Shown piece by piece: positions 27,721-38,566 of a DNA stretch of 64,000 bases. Both the position numbers and the translations under genes were made by a program. Source of the stretch: Tolypothrix sp. PCC 7712. GTDB taxonomy: Bacteria > Cyanobacteriota > Cyanobacteriia > Cyanobacteriales > Nostocaceae. The notes below the pieces were generated by a model that saw nothing but the letters and a program-made list of their open reading frames with translations, had not been told where the DNA came from and did no database searches. The stretch covers positions 2,294,001 through 2,358,000 of the forward strand of contig NZ_CP063785.1 of the NCBI RefSeq assembly GCF_025860405.1, written 5' to 3'. The stretch's first letter is position 1, and each line of letters begins with the position of its first letter.

Positions 27721-28098
27721 GTGAAATTAAAACCTCGCTCATCAACATGGAAAAGTTTTATGTGGAAAACTGTGTTCTTCACACTGATATTATTGATTGC
27801 TTCAGTGTTACTAATTGCTGAAACTACCTTTGCAACTCCTTGGATTGAAGGAAACACATGGCTTGCTTACCCTGCTTTAAACGCTTCTAAACCTGAGGTA
27901 AAACCATCACCAGAATTGCCAAAGGCTAATGATGCAGTGGCAAAAAATCAACAACCTCAAGAAAGCAAAACAGAAAGTCAGAATACAACCTCAGAAACAC
28001 AATCAGCTATTAAGACCGTTCGACCCCAAACTGCTAATCCTTACGATATAGATGCGATGGAAAAATATAATGAGGAAAATTACGGCGCTGGTAACTAG
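27721..28098 (+). CDS. Small membrane-anchored or secreted hypothetical protein; stop codon lies at the IS630 junction
   Basis: 125 residues if the GTG at 27721 is used; an in-frame ATG at 27760 would give a shorter signal sequence. A hydrophobic segment (WKTVFFTLILLIASVLLIAETTFA) is followed by a Pro/Gln/Lys/Ser-rich tail with NPYDIDAMEKYNEENYGAGN at the end. No known domain. The stop TAG is made of the duplicated TA of the IS630 target plus the first G of the insertion sequence. The DNA beyond the insertion sequence also reads TAG, so the protein was not changed by the insertion. Confidence 0.6.
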   Translation: MKLKPRSSTWKSFMWKTVFFTLILLIASVLLIAETTFATPWIEGNTWLAYPALNASKPEVKPSPELPKANDAVAKNQQPQESKTESQNTTSETQSAIKTVRPQTANPYDIDAMEKYNEENYGAGN

Positions 28099-28189
28099 TA
28101 CAACACGGCATAAATAAATAGACCATATTGGTGGGAGAATAAATAATCAGGTTAAAACCCGTTTTGGGCGCGGATTAAGGAATCAAGGT

Positions 28190-28687
28190 GTGGCTAGATT
28201 AAATCCTAAAATATTAAATTTAAGCGATGGCGAGCGGGATCAACTCCAACAGTTGATAAACAGACACAACACGCCGCAACAGATAGCGCTACGAGCCAAA
28301 ATAATTGTCATGGGATCAGAGGGTCAAAATCATCGTGAAATCGCCCGAAATTTAGACATAAATCGTCAAACGGCGCGTTTATGGCGAAATCGGTGGTTGG
28401 AAACTGAGGGGAAAGAATTATCAATTGAGCAGAGATTACAAGACTCTGAGCGTGTTGGCGCACGCCCGAAGTTTAGTATGGAACAAGTAATCGAGTTGTT
28501 TGCATTAGCTTGTTCCCCACCATCCGATTATGGAAGACCAATAAGTCATTGGACAGCAAGAGAACTAGCGAACGAAATCATCAAACTTGGAATTATTGAA
28601 AGCATATCTGTCCGCCATGTTGGAAGATTACTTGAAGAAGCAGAACTTAAACCTCACCAGAGCCGCTACTGGTTAACCCCCCCCTGA
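28190..28687 (+). CDS. IS630 transposase, first frame (DNA-binding part)
   Basis: 165 residues from a GTG start. The N-terminal helix-turn-helix ([35 protein letters not shown]) and a second winged-helix region ([28 protein letters not shown]) match IS630 transposases. It ends in CCCCCCCC then TGA (28677-28687). The catalytic part continues in the +1 frame. No interruption other than the frame change is seen. Confidence 0.9.
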   Translation: MARLNPKILNLSDGERDQLQQLINRHNTPQQIALRAKIIVMGSEGQNHREIARNLDINRQTARLWRNRWLETEGKELSIEQRLQDSERVGARPKFSMEQVIELFALACSPPSDYGRPISHWTARELANEIIKLGIIESISVRHVGRLLEEAELKPHQSRYWLTPP

Positions 28688-29393
28688 GGACGAAGAATTT
28701 GACGCAAAAGTTGAAGATATTACTGGTTTATACATCAATGCGATTGAGCGGCATCTTCAGGGAGAACGTACAATATCCATTGATGAAATGACAGGAATTC
28801 AAGCTACTGAGCGCTTAGAAAAAGACTTACCTGTGCGACCAGGCAAAGTCGAAAGAAGGGAATTTGAGTATATTCGTCACGGCACGCAAAGCTTAATTGC
28901 CAGCTTTGATGTTGCCACTGGTCAAATTGTCCAGCCGACTTGTTCAGATACCAGAACGGAAGTTGATTTTGCCCTTCATGTTCGCCGAACAATTGAAACT
29001 GACAGTGATGCTAAAAAATGGCATCTGATTATGGACTGCCTTAACACTCATCAGTCTGAGTCTCTAGTTCGTTTAGTTGCACAAATTGAAGGTTTGAATA
29101 TTGACCTGGGTATTAAGGGAGAAAGTGGCATCCTTAAATCAATGAAATCCCGCACTGCTTTTTTGAGTGATCCAACACACCGGATTGTGTTTCATTACAC
29201 ACCTAAACATTCCTCTTGGCTCAATCAAATTGAGATTTGGTTCAGTATTTTGGTTCGCAAGTTACTCAGAAGAGCCAGTTTCGTCAGTCAGGATGATTTG
29301 AAAAATCGAATCCTCAAGTTTATCGACTACTTTAATCAAACAATGGCTAAACCTTTTAAGTGGACATATAAGAGCAAAGTTTTGGCTATTTAA
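28686..29393 (+). CDS. IS630 transposase, second frame (DDE catalytic part), reached by +1 shift
   Basis: The frame is open from the C-run ([23 protein letters not shown]) and contains the catalytic triad: Asp in SIDEMTG, Asp in LIMDCLNTH and Glu in [13 protein letters not shown]. It starts with no in-frame ATG until 28788, so it is most naturally a fusion with the first frame. It is complete to its stop at 29393, 25 bp before the right inverted repeat region. Confidence 0.88.
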   Translation, partial: EDEEFDAKVEDITGLYINAIERHLQGERTISIDEMTGIQATERLEKDLPVRPGKVERREFEYIRHGTQSLIASFDVATGQIVQPTCSDTRTEVDFALHVRRTIETDSDAKKWHLIMDCLNTHQSESLVRLVAQIEGLNIDLGIKGESGILKSMKSRTAFLSDPTHRIVFHYTPKHSSWLNQIEIWFSILVRKLLRRASFVSQDDLKNRILKFIDYFNQTMAKPFKWTYKSKVLAI

Positions 29394-29523
29394 TGGTCTG
29401 CTTATTTCCGCCGTACTGTACTAGTAGCCCCTCAAGCAAAAATTTCTGGATTTGGGTGGGGAAAAGGTGAAGCGGTTAAAAATCTTTTCCCTTTACCCCA
29501 GCTTATTTAGCGATTTACTCAGA

Positions 29524-29769
29524 CTAAAGCGTCGTAATTTGCGAAATTGGTAGCGCAGGTGCTGTTTTCACCGGGTCGAGGCCACCTTGACCAATTTCAA
29601 ACTGAGTCATCATGGCATGGTCTTCGTGAACAAGATTATGACAATGCATCATAAATTTACCTTTGATGTCTCTATTATCCCGACTGCGAAATTGAGCAAT
29701 TACTCTTACTAATAGTACACCACCGCCTGCTAAACTTAGTTTAATCGCCTCTCGTCTGGTAATCTTCAT
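29524..29769 (-). pseudogene. Remnant of a Tat-exported multicopper oxidase
   Basis: 81 codons join a Tat-type signal (MKITRREAIKLSLAGGGVLL, twin Arg) directly to the last part of a multicopper oxidase (GKFMMHCHNLVHEDHAMMTQFEI). The HCH...H...M motif is the C-terminal type 1/type 3 copper site. Normal enzymes are about 450-550 residues, so the whole middle is missing while the frame stayed open. It cannot make a working oxidase; an internal in-frame deletion is the simplest reading. A 3'-proximal piece ends PALPISQITTL. Confidence 0.75.
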
Positions 29770-30422
29770 AATTTGTCTTGCCTATAAATGACCCAGCAAT
29801 TCCACTATTTCTTGACGAATAGTTGGTTAAAAAATAAGCAATTAGGAAGACTCAGGAAATTGATTTTATCTGACAGCAGAACTTGCACCGCAAAATTAAT
29901 GTACAGTCCACTATCTATGAGTGCAAATAACCGTTTAAGCACAGATAGGCTGTACATTACTTAATATTGTCTTCCGTTTGCATCCAGGAGTACGCCAATA
30001 ATAGATATATTTCTATCTACTGAATATAAAAAACAATCTAGGACTTTTTGGAAGTAATTGATTTATATAGATATAAAAATTTAAACCTTAGTACTTGTTC
30101 ATTCAGAAATATAGAATATCTTAAGTACATGAGGTACCACAATTAATAATAATGTAACTATTGTAGTGCGGGCATCTTGCCTACCATAGGTGTATATAAC
30201 TCAGATAAAATTCGCTGAAGTACATCAGCAGAAATAAAGATATATGACGCAGCCTATATTAAGAATTATTGATTGCTCTTGGCTTCACTCATAAAACTAT
30301 GGTTCCCAAGCTCTAGCTTGAGAACCATAACTTACACTTAAGGGAACACTAATATAGCTGAAATCTAGGAATTCGACAAATCCCTGCCTGCGATCGCAAT
30401 TTTGCTTCCAACACAACTTGAG
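29770..30422. other. Gene-free stretch with a hairpin
   Basis: 653 bp without a convincing gene. ATGGTTCCCAAGCTC / GAGCTTGAGAACCAT-like arms at about 30299-30330 form a long imperfect hairpin (TATGGTTC...GAACCATA). A HIP1-like site is near 30391. Confidence 0.55.
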
Positions 30423-30647
30423 TTATAGCTTCGATAAAGAAGCCTCAACTAATTTTTTAAATTTCAGGTATGCTTCTGGTGCTGTCAGACCGATTGCATC
30501 CTCTTCATCTGGGATATAGAATACTGGGCTATCAGCATAGTGACGAACAACAAAAGAAGGAATAAGTTTCAAATTAACTGCCTTTCTTCCCCATGATTCT
30601 GCTTGTTCTGCTAAGGTAGCTTCATCGTGAAATGTGTAGTGGTTCAT
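30423..30647 (-). CDS. Small conserved-looking hypothetical protein
   Basis: 74 residues, MNHYTFHDEATLAEQAESWG at the start; soluble, mixed alpha/beta composition, ending KFKKLVEASLSKL. No family recognised. It has a good codon pattern and reads from ATG, so it is kept, with low certainty. It lies in an accessory stretch between degraded genes. Confidence 0.5.
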   Translation of the reverse strand: MNHYTFHDEATLAEQAESWGRKAVNLKLIPSFVVRHYADSPVFYIPDEEDAIGLTAPEAYLKFKKLVEASLSKL

Positions 30648-31198
30648 AACAATAATAGGGGCTTGAGTTTCTTTATGAGAAATTACGTAGCACTGTGGGC
30701 TGTTAGGTTTTCCTGTAGGGCAGGGATTGATTAATTAGTAATTGATTGAACTCAACTCGCAACAATTGGATAGGCAACACTTCATCAGGGTTATCTTCAG
30801 ACTTGTCTAGCACCACTACCATCGTCTGAGTTTCGAGAGAGTGAGAAAAAGAAGTCTTGCATCAGAGTTGGGCATTGGTTTGATGACAAGTTGGCACGAT
30901 GTAAAATGATGAATATCAGGAGTTCAAAGATTTTTTAACTTCTGATTTTCATCTTACTGATTTGTTATAAACACAAAATTTGAGGAACTTGTGAGGAATA
31001 CCTATCAGGTCAAAAAATTACAGGTCTCAAGGTAATCACCACAGAAAAATCTATGGTTGTAACCCATGAAGCTCAAGGTTATCTATCAATTTTTGTAGAG
31101 CAGGTATTTTGTTCACTACGGCTGTAATTAGCAATGAAAAAAAATTCCCGTTGCCAACTGAGTAACAACGGGATCAATAGAATTTTATATAAATTGAA
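30648..31198. other. Gene-free stretch, possible gene remnant
   Basis: 551 bp. On the minus strand a 39-codon frame near 30821-30705 (MVVVLDKSEDNPDEVLP...) reads like a piece of a protein but has no start context or family that I recognise; it may be a decayed gene. The end of the stretch holds the terminator listed next. Confidence 0.4.
31137..31172 (-). terminator. Rho-independent terminator of the 31199-32515 gene
   Basis: On the minus strand CCCGTTG / CAACGGG (31166-31172 with 31147-31153) is followed by AATTTTTTTT. It is placed directly downstream of the stop codon of the minus-strand gene. Confidence 0.85.
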
Positions 31199-32515
31199 CT
31201 ATCGATAAGCGACCTGTGGGCCTGCCCAAACTTCTGTTAGCTTTTGACCGAAAGTAATAGGCTGATCTGTATCTGTATTTGTAGTTACAGTTTTACCATC
31301 ACTTGCTACTTTCACTAAAGGCCAGTCTTCTTCGCCTAGTTCGCCAGCTCTAAATAGTACGTGATCTGGTTGGCTCTTACTCCAGCCTAATAACACTGCA
31401 ATCTTTTCATGTTCATCTTCTGCTTGTGCCGGAGACACAGTGTTAGCCAGATTATTTTGTCGATCCCAAATCACTGCACGATCTGTAGAATCTGCTGTAT
31501 TGAATATACCTTCAAAGCGACGAGCTAAGAAGCGATCGCCTTTTTCTGACCAACTTACAGGAACTAATACACCAATTGTGCCATTTGGCTGGATTGCTTC
31601 TGAGGATTGGGCTTTTGTTGCTAATAGTGGATCGTTAAGTATAGAAGTTGAAGCAATCACCCGTAATTTCTTGGTTTGGACATCTTCAACAAACAAAACG
31701 CTAGTAACGCGGCTATTGTACATTTGGGGTTGTACTTCTAGGCGTACTCTACTATAAACCACATACTTACCATCCGGAGAAACTACAGGTACACTGCGGT
31801 AGTAACGGACTCCGGAACGACCTTGAGAACTAAAAGCTTCTTGAGTAGCTATGATCCATTTCCAAGGAATTGGATGGGGACTACCTATAGGATCGGCTTG
31901 TGCTGCTTGCTCTGGCCCTGGTTGCTCCGAAACAGGAACTTCTGTTGCAAAGTTTGGCTGTGCGTCTCTAGGAAGCGGTTGAGTTGCTGTCAAAGCTTGA
32001 GCAATCTTTAACTCTTGTACCTGAGAATTACCTGCTGTCAAAGATTGGATTTTCGAGTCTTTTAATTTTTTCAATAAATTTAATTGACTAGAACTTAGCT
32101 TTGTGGATGGTGCGAGTTCCACTTTTGATAATGGATCGCTCACAGGTACATTGCTGCTAGGTACAGAGTGAGAATTTGCTGCTACTGCCGAAGGGTCAAT
32201 TGCTTCTGGTGGTAATAATTGTGGTTCCCCAACAGTAGCCATTGCTTGTGGCTGAGAGTCAGATTCTCCTGTCAATGAATCAATTGCAGTTGCTTTTAAT
32301 AATTCAGTTACATTAGGTTCATTAGCAGTAGCTATTTCTACTGGTGCTGAACTTGGTTTTTCTATATCAGGAGTGCTATTTGCTACTTCTGATTGTTTAG
32401 CTGAGGTAGAGTGACCTGATGCTGCCACGAGAGGTGCGATCAGTATCGCAACGACAGCATATTTAACAAATGGTTGCACGCGGAACCATCCTGACAGCAA
32501 AAGAGGTTTAAGCAT
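31199..32515 (-). CDS. Membrane-anchored cyanobacterial hypothetical protein with beta-propeller-like C-terminus
   Basis: 438 residues. One N-terminal hydrophobic segment (FVKYAVVAILIAPLVAASG) is followed by a long Ser/Thr/Pro/Gln-rich linker (about 50-215). The C-terminal domain (about 215-438) reads RYYRSVPVVSPDGKYVVYSRVRLEVQ...VLFVEDVQTKKLRVI...WSEKGDRFLARRFEG, patterns of TolB-like/WD40-like propeller blades. It probably sits outside the membrane. Function unknown. Its own terminator follows. The upstream 1-kb gap gives it and fmt separate promoter regions. Confidence 0.75.
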   Translation of the reverse strand: MLKPLLLSGWFRVQPFVKYAVVAILIAPLVAASGHSTSAKQSEVANSTPDIEKPSSAPVEIATANEPNVTELLKATAIDSLTGESDSQPQAMATVGEPQLLPPEAIDPSAVAANSHSVPSSNVPVSDPLSKVELAPSTKLSSSQLNLLKKLKDSKIQSLTAGNSQVQELKIAQALTATQPLPRDAQPNFATEVPVSEQPGPEQAAQADPIGSPHPIPWKWIIATQEAFSSQGRSGVRYYRSVPVVSPDGKYVVYSRVRLEVQPQMYNSRVTSVLFVEDVQTKKLRVIASTSILNDPLLATKAQSSEAIQPNGTIGVLVPVSWSEKGDRFLARRFEGIFNTADSTDRAVIWDRQNNLANTVSPAQAEDEHEKIAVLLGWSKSQPDHVLFRAGELGEEDWPLVKVASDGKTVTTNTDTDQPITFGQKLTEVWAGPQVAYR

Positions 32516-33515
32516 GTGTTGACTCTCTAGGGGGTGGCAGTTGCTGTGTGGGGAGCAAGCCTATGCAGCAATGAATTAGGCTATGAATATAGGTATAACA
32601 AGAAACTAAATACTTTAACGAGATAATTTGTTCAAATTTATGACTGCTTTACAAATTTTAAGTATCATATTTAACTCCTTGTTTTCCTAGTATACTGTTA
32701 TCTGCTATTACAGTAGTAATGCAGATTAACCAAGCAATATAAGGCACCAAATAAACTATTCAGTATTCAGCATCTAATACCATAACCGTACCTAGGGGTA
32801 TCGGGATATAGGTATTAAACGCAAATTCAGACAGATAACAACTACAGCCAAGATTCAAATAACCGGGCTGTGAGGACTTTGTTTGAGGATAGCTAACCGA
32901 TAAGCCGCTTCCTTATATATAACCTGCGACAATAGCGCAGAAGCCGAATCTAGGGGAGTTTGAGGCGTTAGTTGAAAAGCTAGCAAAGCTGACGCGCAAC
33001 ATATTGACTACTCAAAAACCACTACTAGTATCTACTCAAGATCGTAGTTTTGTCATCTGCTCTACATTAATTGTGAGAAGACAGTGACATTTTAGCGATG
33101 TAAATACACCTACAGCTAACTTTAAGGAAACACAAAGAAACGAAACTACTCTTGTAGATGCACAGTGGTATGGTAGCGATGCAGTGATTTTCCTTCCGCG
33201 ATTTAAAATCCCCAGGAATTGTCGTCAGACATCGCCAAAGAATTAAGTTTGCTAGAGCAAAAGCTGTTATTACTAGCCTAGTTGCTACCTAACATAAACT
33301 TAATTATAAGTCTATCAAGGAACCTTGAATTTCACCAATATCAAAACACTTTAGCACCAAAAAACTTAATTTGTTAAAAGTTTATGGTGTAAAAGTCAAA
33401 TATTCAAGGTTAAGTATCCATAGTCTCAGTTTTATGGGGCTGTTACGCTTGACTCTTGAGTACAGACGCGGTTAATTACGTCTCTGTGAATCTTGATCCT
33501 TAACTATTAACCCAG
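32516..33515. other. 1-kb gene-free divergent promoter region
   Basis: No convincing gene on either strand. TATACTGTTATCTGCTATTACAG (about 32692-32714) is a weak inverted repeat. GACGCGGTTAATTACGTCTC near 33468 is a short palindromic repeat of a type often seen in Nostocales. Promoters for fmt and for the minus-strand gene must be here. Confidence 0.5.
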
Positions 33516-34517
33516 ATGAAAATCGTATTTTTTGGTACTCCTCAATTTGCTGTTCCTACTTTAGAAAAATTACTACATCACCCAGAAATTGAGGTTTTAG
33601 CAGTAGTTACCCAACCAGATAAACGCCGAGAAAGAGGGAATAAACTAACACCTTCTCCTATCAAAACTCTTGCTACTGCTTTTAATATTCCAGTATGGCA
33701 ACCCCAGAGGCTGAAAAAGCATACTGCAACCTTAACTAAACTCAAAGAATCAGGTGCAGATGCGTTTGTGGTTGTCGCATACGGGCAAATATTGTCCCAA
33801 GCAATCTTAGATATGCCTAAGTTGGGTTGTATTAATGTTCATGGCTCAATTTTGCCCCAGTATCGGGGTGCAGCTCCCATTCAGTGGTGCTTGTACAATG
33901 GTGAGCTAGAAACGGGGATTACAACGATGTTGATGGATGCGGGTATGGATACAGGGGCCATGTTGCTCAAGGCTACTACACCTATTGAGTTACTGGATAA
34001 TACCTATAATTTAGCCGATAGGCTGGCGACCATTGGTGCTGATTTATTAGTGGAAACCTTATTCAAACTTCAACAGCAGGAACTTACCCCGATTCCTCAA
34101 GATGATAGTGCTGCGACTTATGCACCATTAATTCAAAAACCAGATTATGGATTGGATTGGTCTAAGAGCGCTATGCAATTACATAATCAAATTCGAGGCT
34201 TTTACCCTAACTGCACAGCTAGCTTCCGCAACCAAGTTGTGAAAATTACTGCTACCGTTCCCCTTGGTTGTGCTTATAGCTATCAGCTACCACCAGAATT
34301 AGCAAAAATACTTGATAAATTGCCTGATTTGTCAACTTTATCTGGTAGCCCGGGAGAAGTGGTAAGCATTACCAAGGGAATTGGCGCTATTGTCCAAACT
34401 GGCGAAGGTATGTTGTTGCTACGAGAGGTTCAGTTAGCTGGGAAACGTCCTCAATCGGGATGGGATTTCGTTAATGGTACCCGCTTAACTGTAGGAGAAA
34501 TGTTTACAAATGGCTAA
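33516..34517 (+). CDS. fmt: Methionyl-tRNA formyltransferase
   Basis: 333 residues, typical length. The N-terminus [20 protein letters not shown] and the formyl-folate-binding block [24 protein letters not shown] are diagnostic, with catalytic Asn, His and Asp (NVHGS; GAMLL region [10 protein letters not shown]). The C-terminal domain ([20 protein letters not shown]...[15 protein letters not shown]) is the tRNA-binding OB fold. The enzyme formylates Met-tRNAi for translation initiation. It is followed, convergently, by a DUF6464 gene 8 bp beyond its stop. Confidence 0.97.
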   Translation: MKIVFFGTPQFAVPTLEKLLHHPEIEVLAVVTQPDKRRERGNKLTPSPIKTLATAFNIPVWQPQRLKKHTATLTKLKESGADAFVVVAYGQILSQAILDMPKLGCINVHGSILPQYRGAAPIQWCLYNGELETGITTMLMDAGMDTGAMLLKATTPIELLDNTYNLADRLATIGADLLVETLFKLQQQELTPIPQDDSAATYAPLIQKPDYGLDWSKSAMQLHNQIRGFYPNCTASFRNQVVKITATVPLGCAYSYQLPPELAKILDKLPDLSTLSGSPGEVVSITKGIGAIVQTGEGMLLLREVQLAGKRPQSGWDFVNGTRLTVGEMFTNG

Positions 34518-34525
34518 GGGAGAAA

Positions 34526-34900
34526 TTATGTAGTCGGAATTTCATCCTGGCTGTTTTCGTAAAAACGGCAAGAATCACAAGGGCCACTGGGATTGACTGC
34601 ACAACGTACAATTTCTGAATGGGCATTGAAGCTACAGGTAGCATCGCCAATTACCCATCGCCCCTTTACCAAACTTTTCTCAGATGGCCTTTGAGCAGAT
34701 TGTACGTAAAGGGCTATATTATGCAAGCGGTAGCGCCCTGCTTTTAATTGATATTTGTGGCGGCGTTCTAAAACTGCGTAGGTTTTACCGTCAAAATCGA
34801 GATAGTTTCCCGGTTGCGGTGTCCAATCAAGCTGCGTTCTACCGAGGTACTGACGCGGATGCGTCAATATTACCTCGGTTGGTAAAGAGTCTGGCTCCAT
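34526..34900 (-). CDS. DUF6464 family protein
   Basis: 124 residues. The pattern PTEVILTHPRQYLGRTQLDWTPQPGNYLDFDGKTYAVLERRHKYQLKAGRYRLHNIALYVQ and the Cys-rich end WVIGDATCSFNAHSEIVRCAVNPSGPCDSCRFYE are those of a conserved cyanobacterial family of unknown function. Four conserved Cys could bind a metal, which is inference. It converges with fmt, its stop lying 8 bp from the fmt stop. Confidence 0.85.
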   Translation of the reverse strand: MEPDSLPTEVILTHPRQYLGRTQLDWTPQPGNYLDFDGKTYAVLERRHKYQLKAGRYRLHNIALYVQSAQRPSEKSLVKGRWVIGDATCSFNAHSEIVRCAVNPSGPCDSCRFYENSQDEIPTT

Positions 34901-35776
<876 letters not shown>

Positions 35777-35850
35777 GTTTTTGAGGAATTCATTTTAATT
35801 TCTCATTTTGCTCGCAATCTATTGTCTTAATTAGCAAGCACCTTTAGCAA

Positions 35851-35877
35851 CGTAGGGTGGGAACTTGCCACCCTACA
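35851..35877. repeat. Hairpin GTAGGGTGG / CCACCCTAC
   Basis: Perfect 9-bp arms around GAACTTG. It lies after psaC and before the hairpin terminator at 35906. It may be a REP-like element or a transcription pause. Confidence 0.6.
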
Positions 35878-35905
35878 GTATCGTTCTTTAAAAATAGTGA
35901 CTATC

Positions 35906-35930
35906 AAAAGGAGTAATACGCTCCTTTTTT
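35906..35930 (+). terminator. Rho-independent terminator downstream of psaC
   Basis: AAAGGAG / CTCCTTT stem (7 bp) with loop TAATACG, then TTTC. It separates psaC from glmS. Confidence 0.75.
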
Positions 35931-36005
35931 CTTTGCTAAAATGTCACTTCTATGATACCAACTTAAACAGGTTGGAGTCATCCTCAACAGGGAATGGTGA
36001 ACTAA

Positions 36006-37883
36006 ATGTGCGGAATTGTTGGCTATATCGGCACCCAAGCAGCAACAGAAATCCTACTAGCTGGACTAGAAAAACTCGAGTATCGTGGGTATGATTCTGC
36101 TGGAATCGCTACCATCTGGGAAGGTGATGTTCAATGTGTGCGGGCAAAGGGTAAACTGCATAACTTACGTTCTAAACTAGAACAATTAGAAACCCCTGCC
36201 CAAATTGGTATCGGTCATACTCGTTGGGCAACTCATGGTAAACCAGAAGAGTATAATGCTCATCCCCACTTAGACACAGCAATGCGAGTGGCGGTAGTGC
36301 AAAATGGCATTATCGAAAACTACCGGGAGTTGCGAGAAGAATTAAAATCGAAAGGACATCAATTTCGTTCGGAAACAGATACCGAAGTCATTCCCCACCT
36401 CATCGCAGAAATTATCAAAAAATCTCCCGCTTCCTTATTAGAGGCAGTGCGTCAAGCAGTTAGCCACTTAGAAGGCGCATTTGCACTGGCAGTAATTTCT
36501 GCTGATTATCCAGATGAATTAATTGTAGTTCGGCAACAAGCTCCCTTAGTAATTGGCTTTGGGCAAGGCGAATTTTTCTGCGCTTCCGATACGCCTGCGA
36601 TCGTTGCCTATACCAGGGCTGTACTACCATTAGATAATGGCGAAATTGCCCGTTTAACACCTCTAGGAGTGGAAGTTTATAACTTTGCCGGCGATAGGCT
36701 GAAAAAACAACCCCGGCTGCTGAACTTGAATCCCACGATGGTAGAAAAGCAGGGATTCAAACACTTTATGCTCAAAGAAATTTATGAGCAACCGGGAGTA
36801 GTACGCGCTAGTTTAGAAGCTTATTTTAATAATGATGCTCATGCGACTGGAGCTAGCCAGTCACCGATTAATTTAGGTTTATCTGAATCATTCTATGCAG
36901 ATATCGAACAAATTCAAATCGTTGCTTGTGGCACGAGTTGGCACGCAGCTTTAGTAGGAAAATATTTGCTAGAACAATTAGCTGGTATTTCTACACAAGT
37001 ACATTATGCTTCGGAATATCGCTATGCACCATCACCTTTGATAGCTAATACATTAATTATTGGTGTCACGCAATCAGGAGAAACTGCTGATACTTTGGCA
37101 GCTTTAGCGATGGAAAAAGAACGCCGTCAAGGTAAAGAAGCTAAATATCAAGCGCGATTGTTGGGTATTACCAATCGCCCAGAAAGCAGCCTCGGTCATC
37201 TAGTTCCCCATATTATTAATACATTGGCAGGGATTGAAATAGGGGTTGCAGCCACAAAAACCTTTGTTGCCCAATTAATGGCATTTTATGCTTTAGCCTT
37301 AGATTTAGCTGCTCATCGTCAATCAATTTCTCCTGATAAAATTGCCGAAATTATTGAGGGATTGCGACAAATTCCTAAAGAAATTGAAGCCACTTTAGAA
37401 ACTCAAGAAAGTTTAACAGAACAACTAGCCCATCAATTTGCTGAAACTCAAGACTTCATCTTTTTAGGCAGAGGAATTAACTTCCCCATCGCTTTAGAAG
37501 GTGCTTTGAAATTAAAAGAAATTAGCTATATTCACGCTGAAGGTTATCCCGCCGGCGAAATGAAGCACGGCCCGATCGCCCTTTTGGATGCTAAAGTACC
37601 AGTAGTTGCGATCGCAGTTCCTGGTAGTGTTTACGAAAAAGTAATTTCTAACGCCCAAGAAGCCAAAGCCAGAGATTCTCGCTTAATTGGTGTAACTCCC
37701 GTGAAAGATGGCGAAGCAGGCGAAATCTTCAACGATTTATTACCAGTACCAATTGTAGATGAACTACTTTCTCCTCTTGTTTGTGTAGTACCTCTGCAAT
37801 TATTGGCTTATCATATCGCTGCCCGTCGCGGTTTAGATGTCGATCAGCCAAGGAATCTAGCAAAATCGGTAACTGTGGAATAG
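36006..37883 (+). CDS. glmS: Glutamine-fructose-6-phosphate aminotransferase (isomerizing)
   Basis: 625 residues. The N-terminal glutaminase starts MCGIVGYIG with the nucleophile Cys2, and has the RWATHGKP and NGIIENYRELR signatures. Two SIS domains follow (VACGTSWHAALVGKYLLEQ; SYIHAEGYPAGEMKHGPIALLD). The C-terminal DQPRNLAKSVTVE is conserved. It makes glucosamine-6-phosphate, the first step to UDP-GlcNAc, peptidoglycan and lipid A. The upstream sequence shows a probable RBS-poor start, but MCGIVG fixes it. No riboswitch-like structure was recognised. Confidence 0.97.
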   Translation: MCGIVGYIGTQAATEILLAGLEKLEYRGYDSAGIATIWEGDVQCVRAKGKLHNLRSKLEQLETPAQIGIGHTRWATHGKPEEYNAHPHLDTAMRVAVVQNGIIENYRELREELKSKGHQFRSETDTEVIPHLIAEIIKKSPASLLEAVRQAVSHLEGAFALAVISADYPDELIVVRQQAPLVIGFGQGEFFCASDTPAIVAYTRAVLPLDNGEIARLTPLGVEVYNFAGDRLKKQPRLLNLNPTMVEKQGFKHFMLKEIYEQPGVVRASLEAYFNNDAHATGASQSPINLGLSESFYADIEQIQIVACGTSWHAALVGKYLLEQLAGISTQVHYASEYRYAPSPLIANTLIIGVTQSGETADTLAALAMEKERRQGKEAKYQARLLGITNRPESSLGHLVPHIINTLAGIEIGVAATKTFVAQLMAFYALALDLAAHRQSISPDKIAEIIEGLRQIPKEIEATLETQESLTEQLAHQFAETQDFIFLGRGINFPIALEGALKLKEISYIHAEGYPAGEMKHGPIALLDAKVPVVAIAVPGSVYEKVISNAQEAKARDSRLIGVTPVKDGEAGEIFNDLLPVPIVDELLSPLVCVVPLQLLAYHIAARRGLDVDQPRNLAKSVTVE

Positions 37884-37990
37884 GCTATTGATAGAGGTAG
37901 TAGCGCCCAAGCTCTACTACCAACCAATGTACAATTCTTCCTAATCTTTTGAGAATTATCTCAAAAAATCTCGTTATTAAAAATTATGCC

Positions 37991-38566
37991 ATGACAAAGG
38001 CAACTACAGAGCGTCTGTATTCTTTTGAAGAATATCTGGCTTATGAAGATGGTACTGATAACCGTTATGAACTGGTGGATGGAAAACTGGAACTTATGAA
38101 TCCACCAACTTTCAGACATTTACTGATTTCTAAATTCATTGAACTAGCATTTGACACAGAAATAAAACGCCTGATTTTACCTTGGCTATGCTTTAGAGAG
38201 GCGGGAGTAAGAACGGGATGGCGGAAGTCAAGATTACCTGATGTTTATGTCGTCACGGCTGAACAAGTAAAGGAATTCCTTGATGAGTCGGCTGTTTGTC
38301 AGACTGCACCGATATTAGTAGTCGAGGTGGTGAGTCTTGATTCAGTGAAGCGCGATTATCGCTATAAACGTTCTGAATATGCAGCGTTGGAAATTCCAGA
38401 GTATTGGATTGTAGATCCAATAGAATCAAAAATTACAATTTTATTTTTGTCAGAAGGATTGTACGAAGAGCAAGAATTTACCGGAAGTGAGCAAATTGTA
38501 TCTGCAACTTTTCCAGAAATTGTGCTGACAGTTGAACAAATTTTAGCTGCGGGTAATATTGAGTAG
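37991..38566 (+). CDS. Uma2 family PD-(D/E)XK-fold nuclease-like protein
   Basis: 191 residues from the ATG at 37991 (MTKATTERLYSFEEYLAYED); an upstream in-frame start would add 14 unlikely residues. The Uma2/DUF820 signatures are present: NRYELVDGKLELM, LPDVYVVT and PILVVEVVSLDSVKRDYRYKRSEYAALEIPEYWIVDP. These proteins are among the most expanded families in filamentous cyanobacteria, with a nuclease-like fold and unclear biological role. It is monocistronic, in the gap after glmS. Confidence 0.92.
   Translation: MTKATTERLYSFEEYLAYEDGTDNRYELVDGKLELMNPPTFRHLLISKFIELAFDTEIKRLILPWLCFREAGVRTGWRKSRLPDVYVVTAEQVKEFLDESAVCQTAPILVVEVVSLDSVKRDYRYKRSEYAALEIPEYWIVDPIESKITILFLSEGLYEEQEFTGSEQIVSATFPEIVLTVEQILAAGNIE

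Larger units (their letters stand above)
28098..29421 (+). mobile_element. IS630-family insertion sequence, complete, 1324 bp
   Basis: Ends are inverted: GTACAACACGGCATAAATAA at the left and the reverse complement of the right end, GTACAGTACGGCGGAAATAA, continuing to ...GACCAT on both sides. The TA dinucleotide target is duplicated (28096-28097 and 29422-29423), as is usual for the Tc1/mariner-IS630 group. The transposase is encoded in two frames. Confidence 0.9.
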
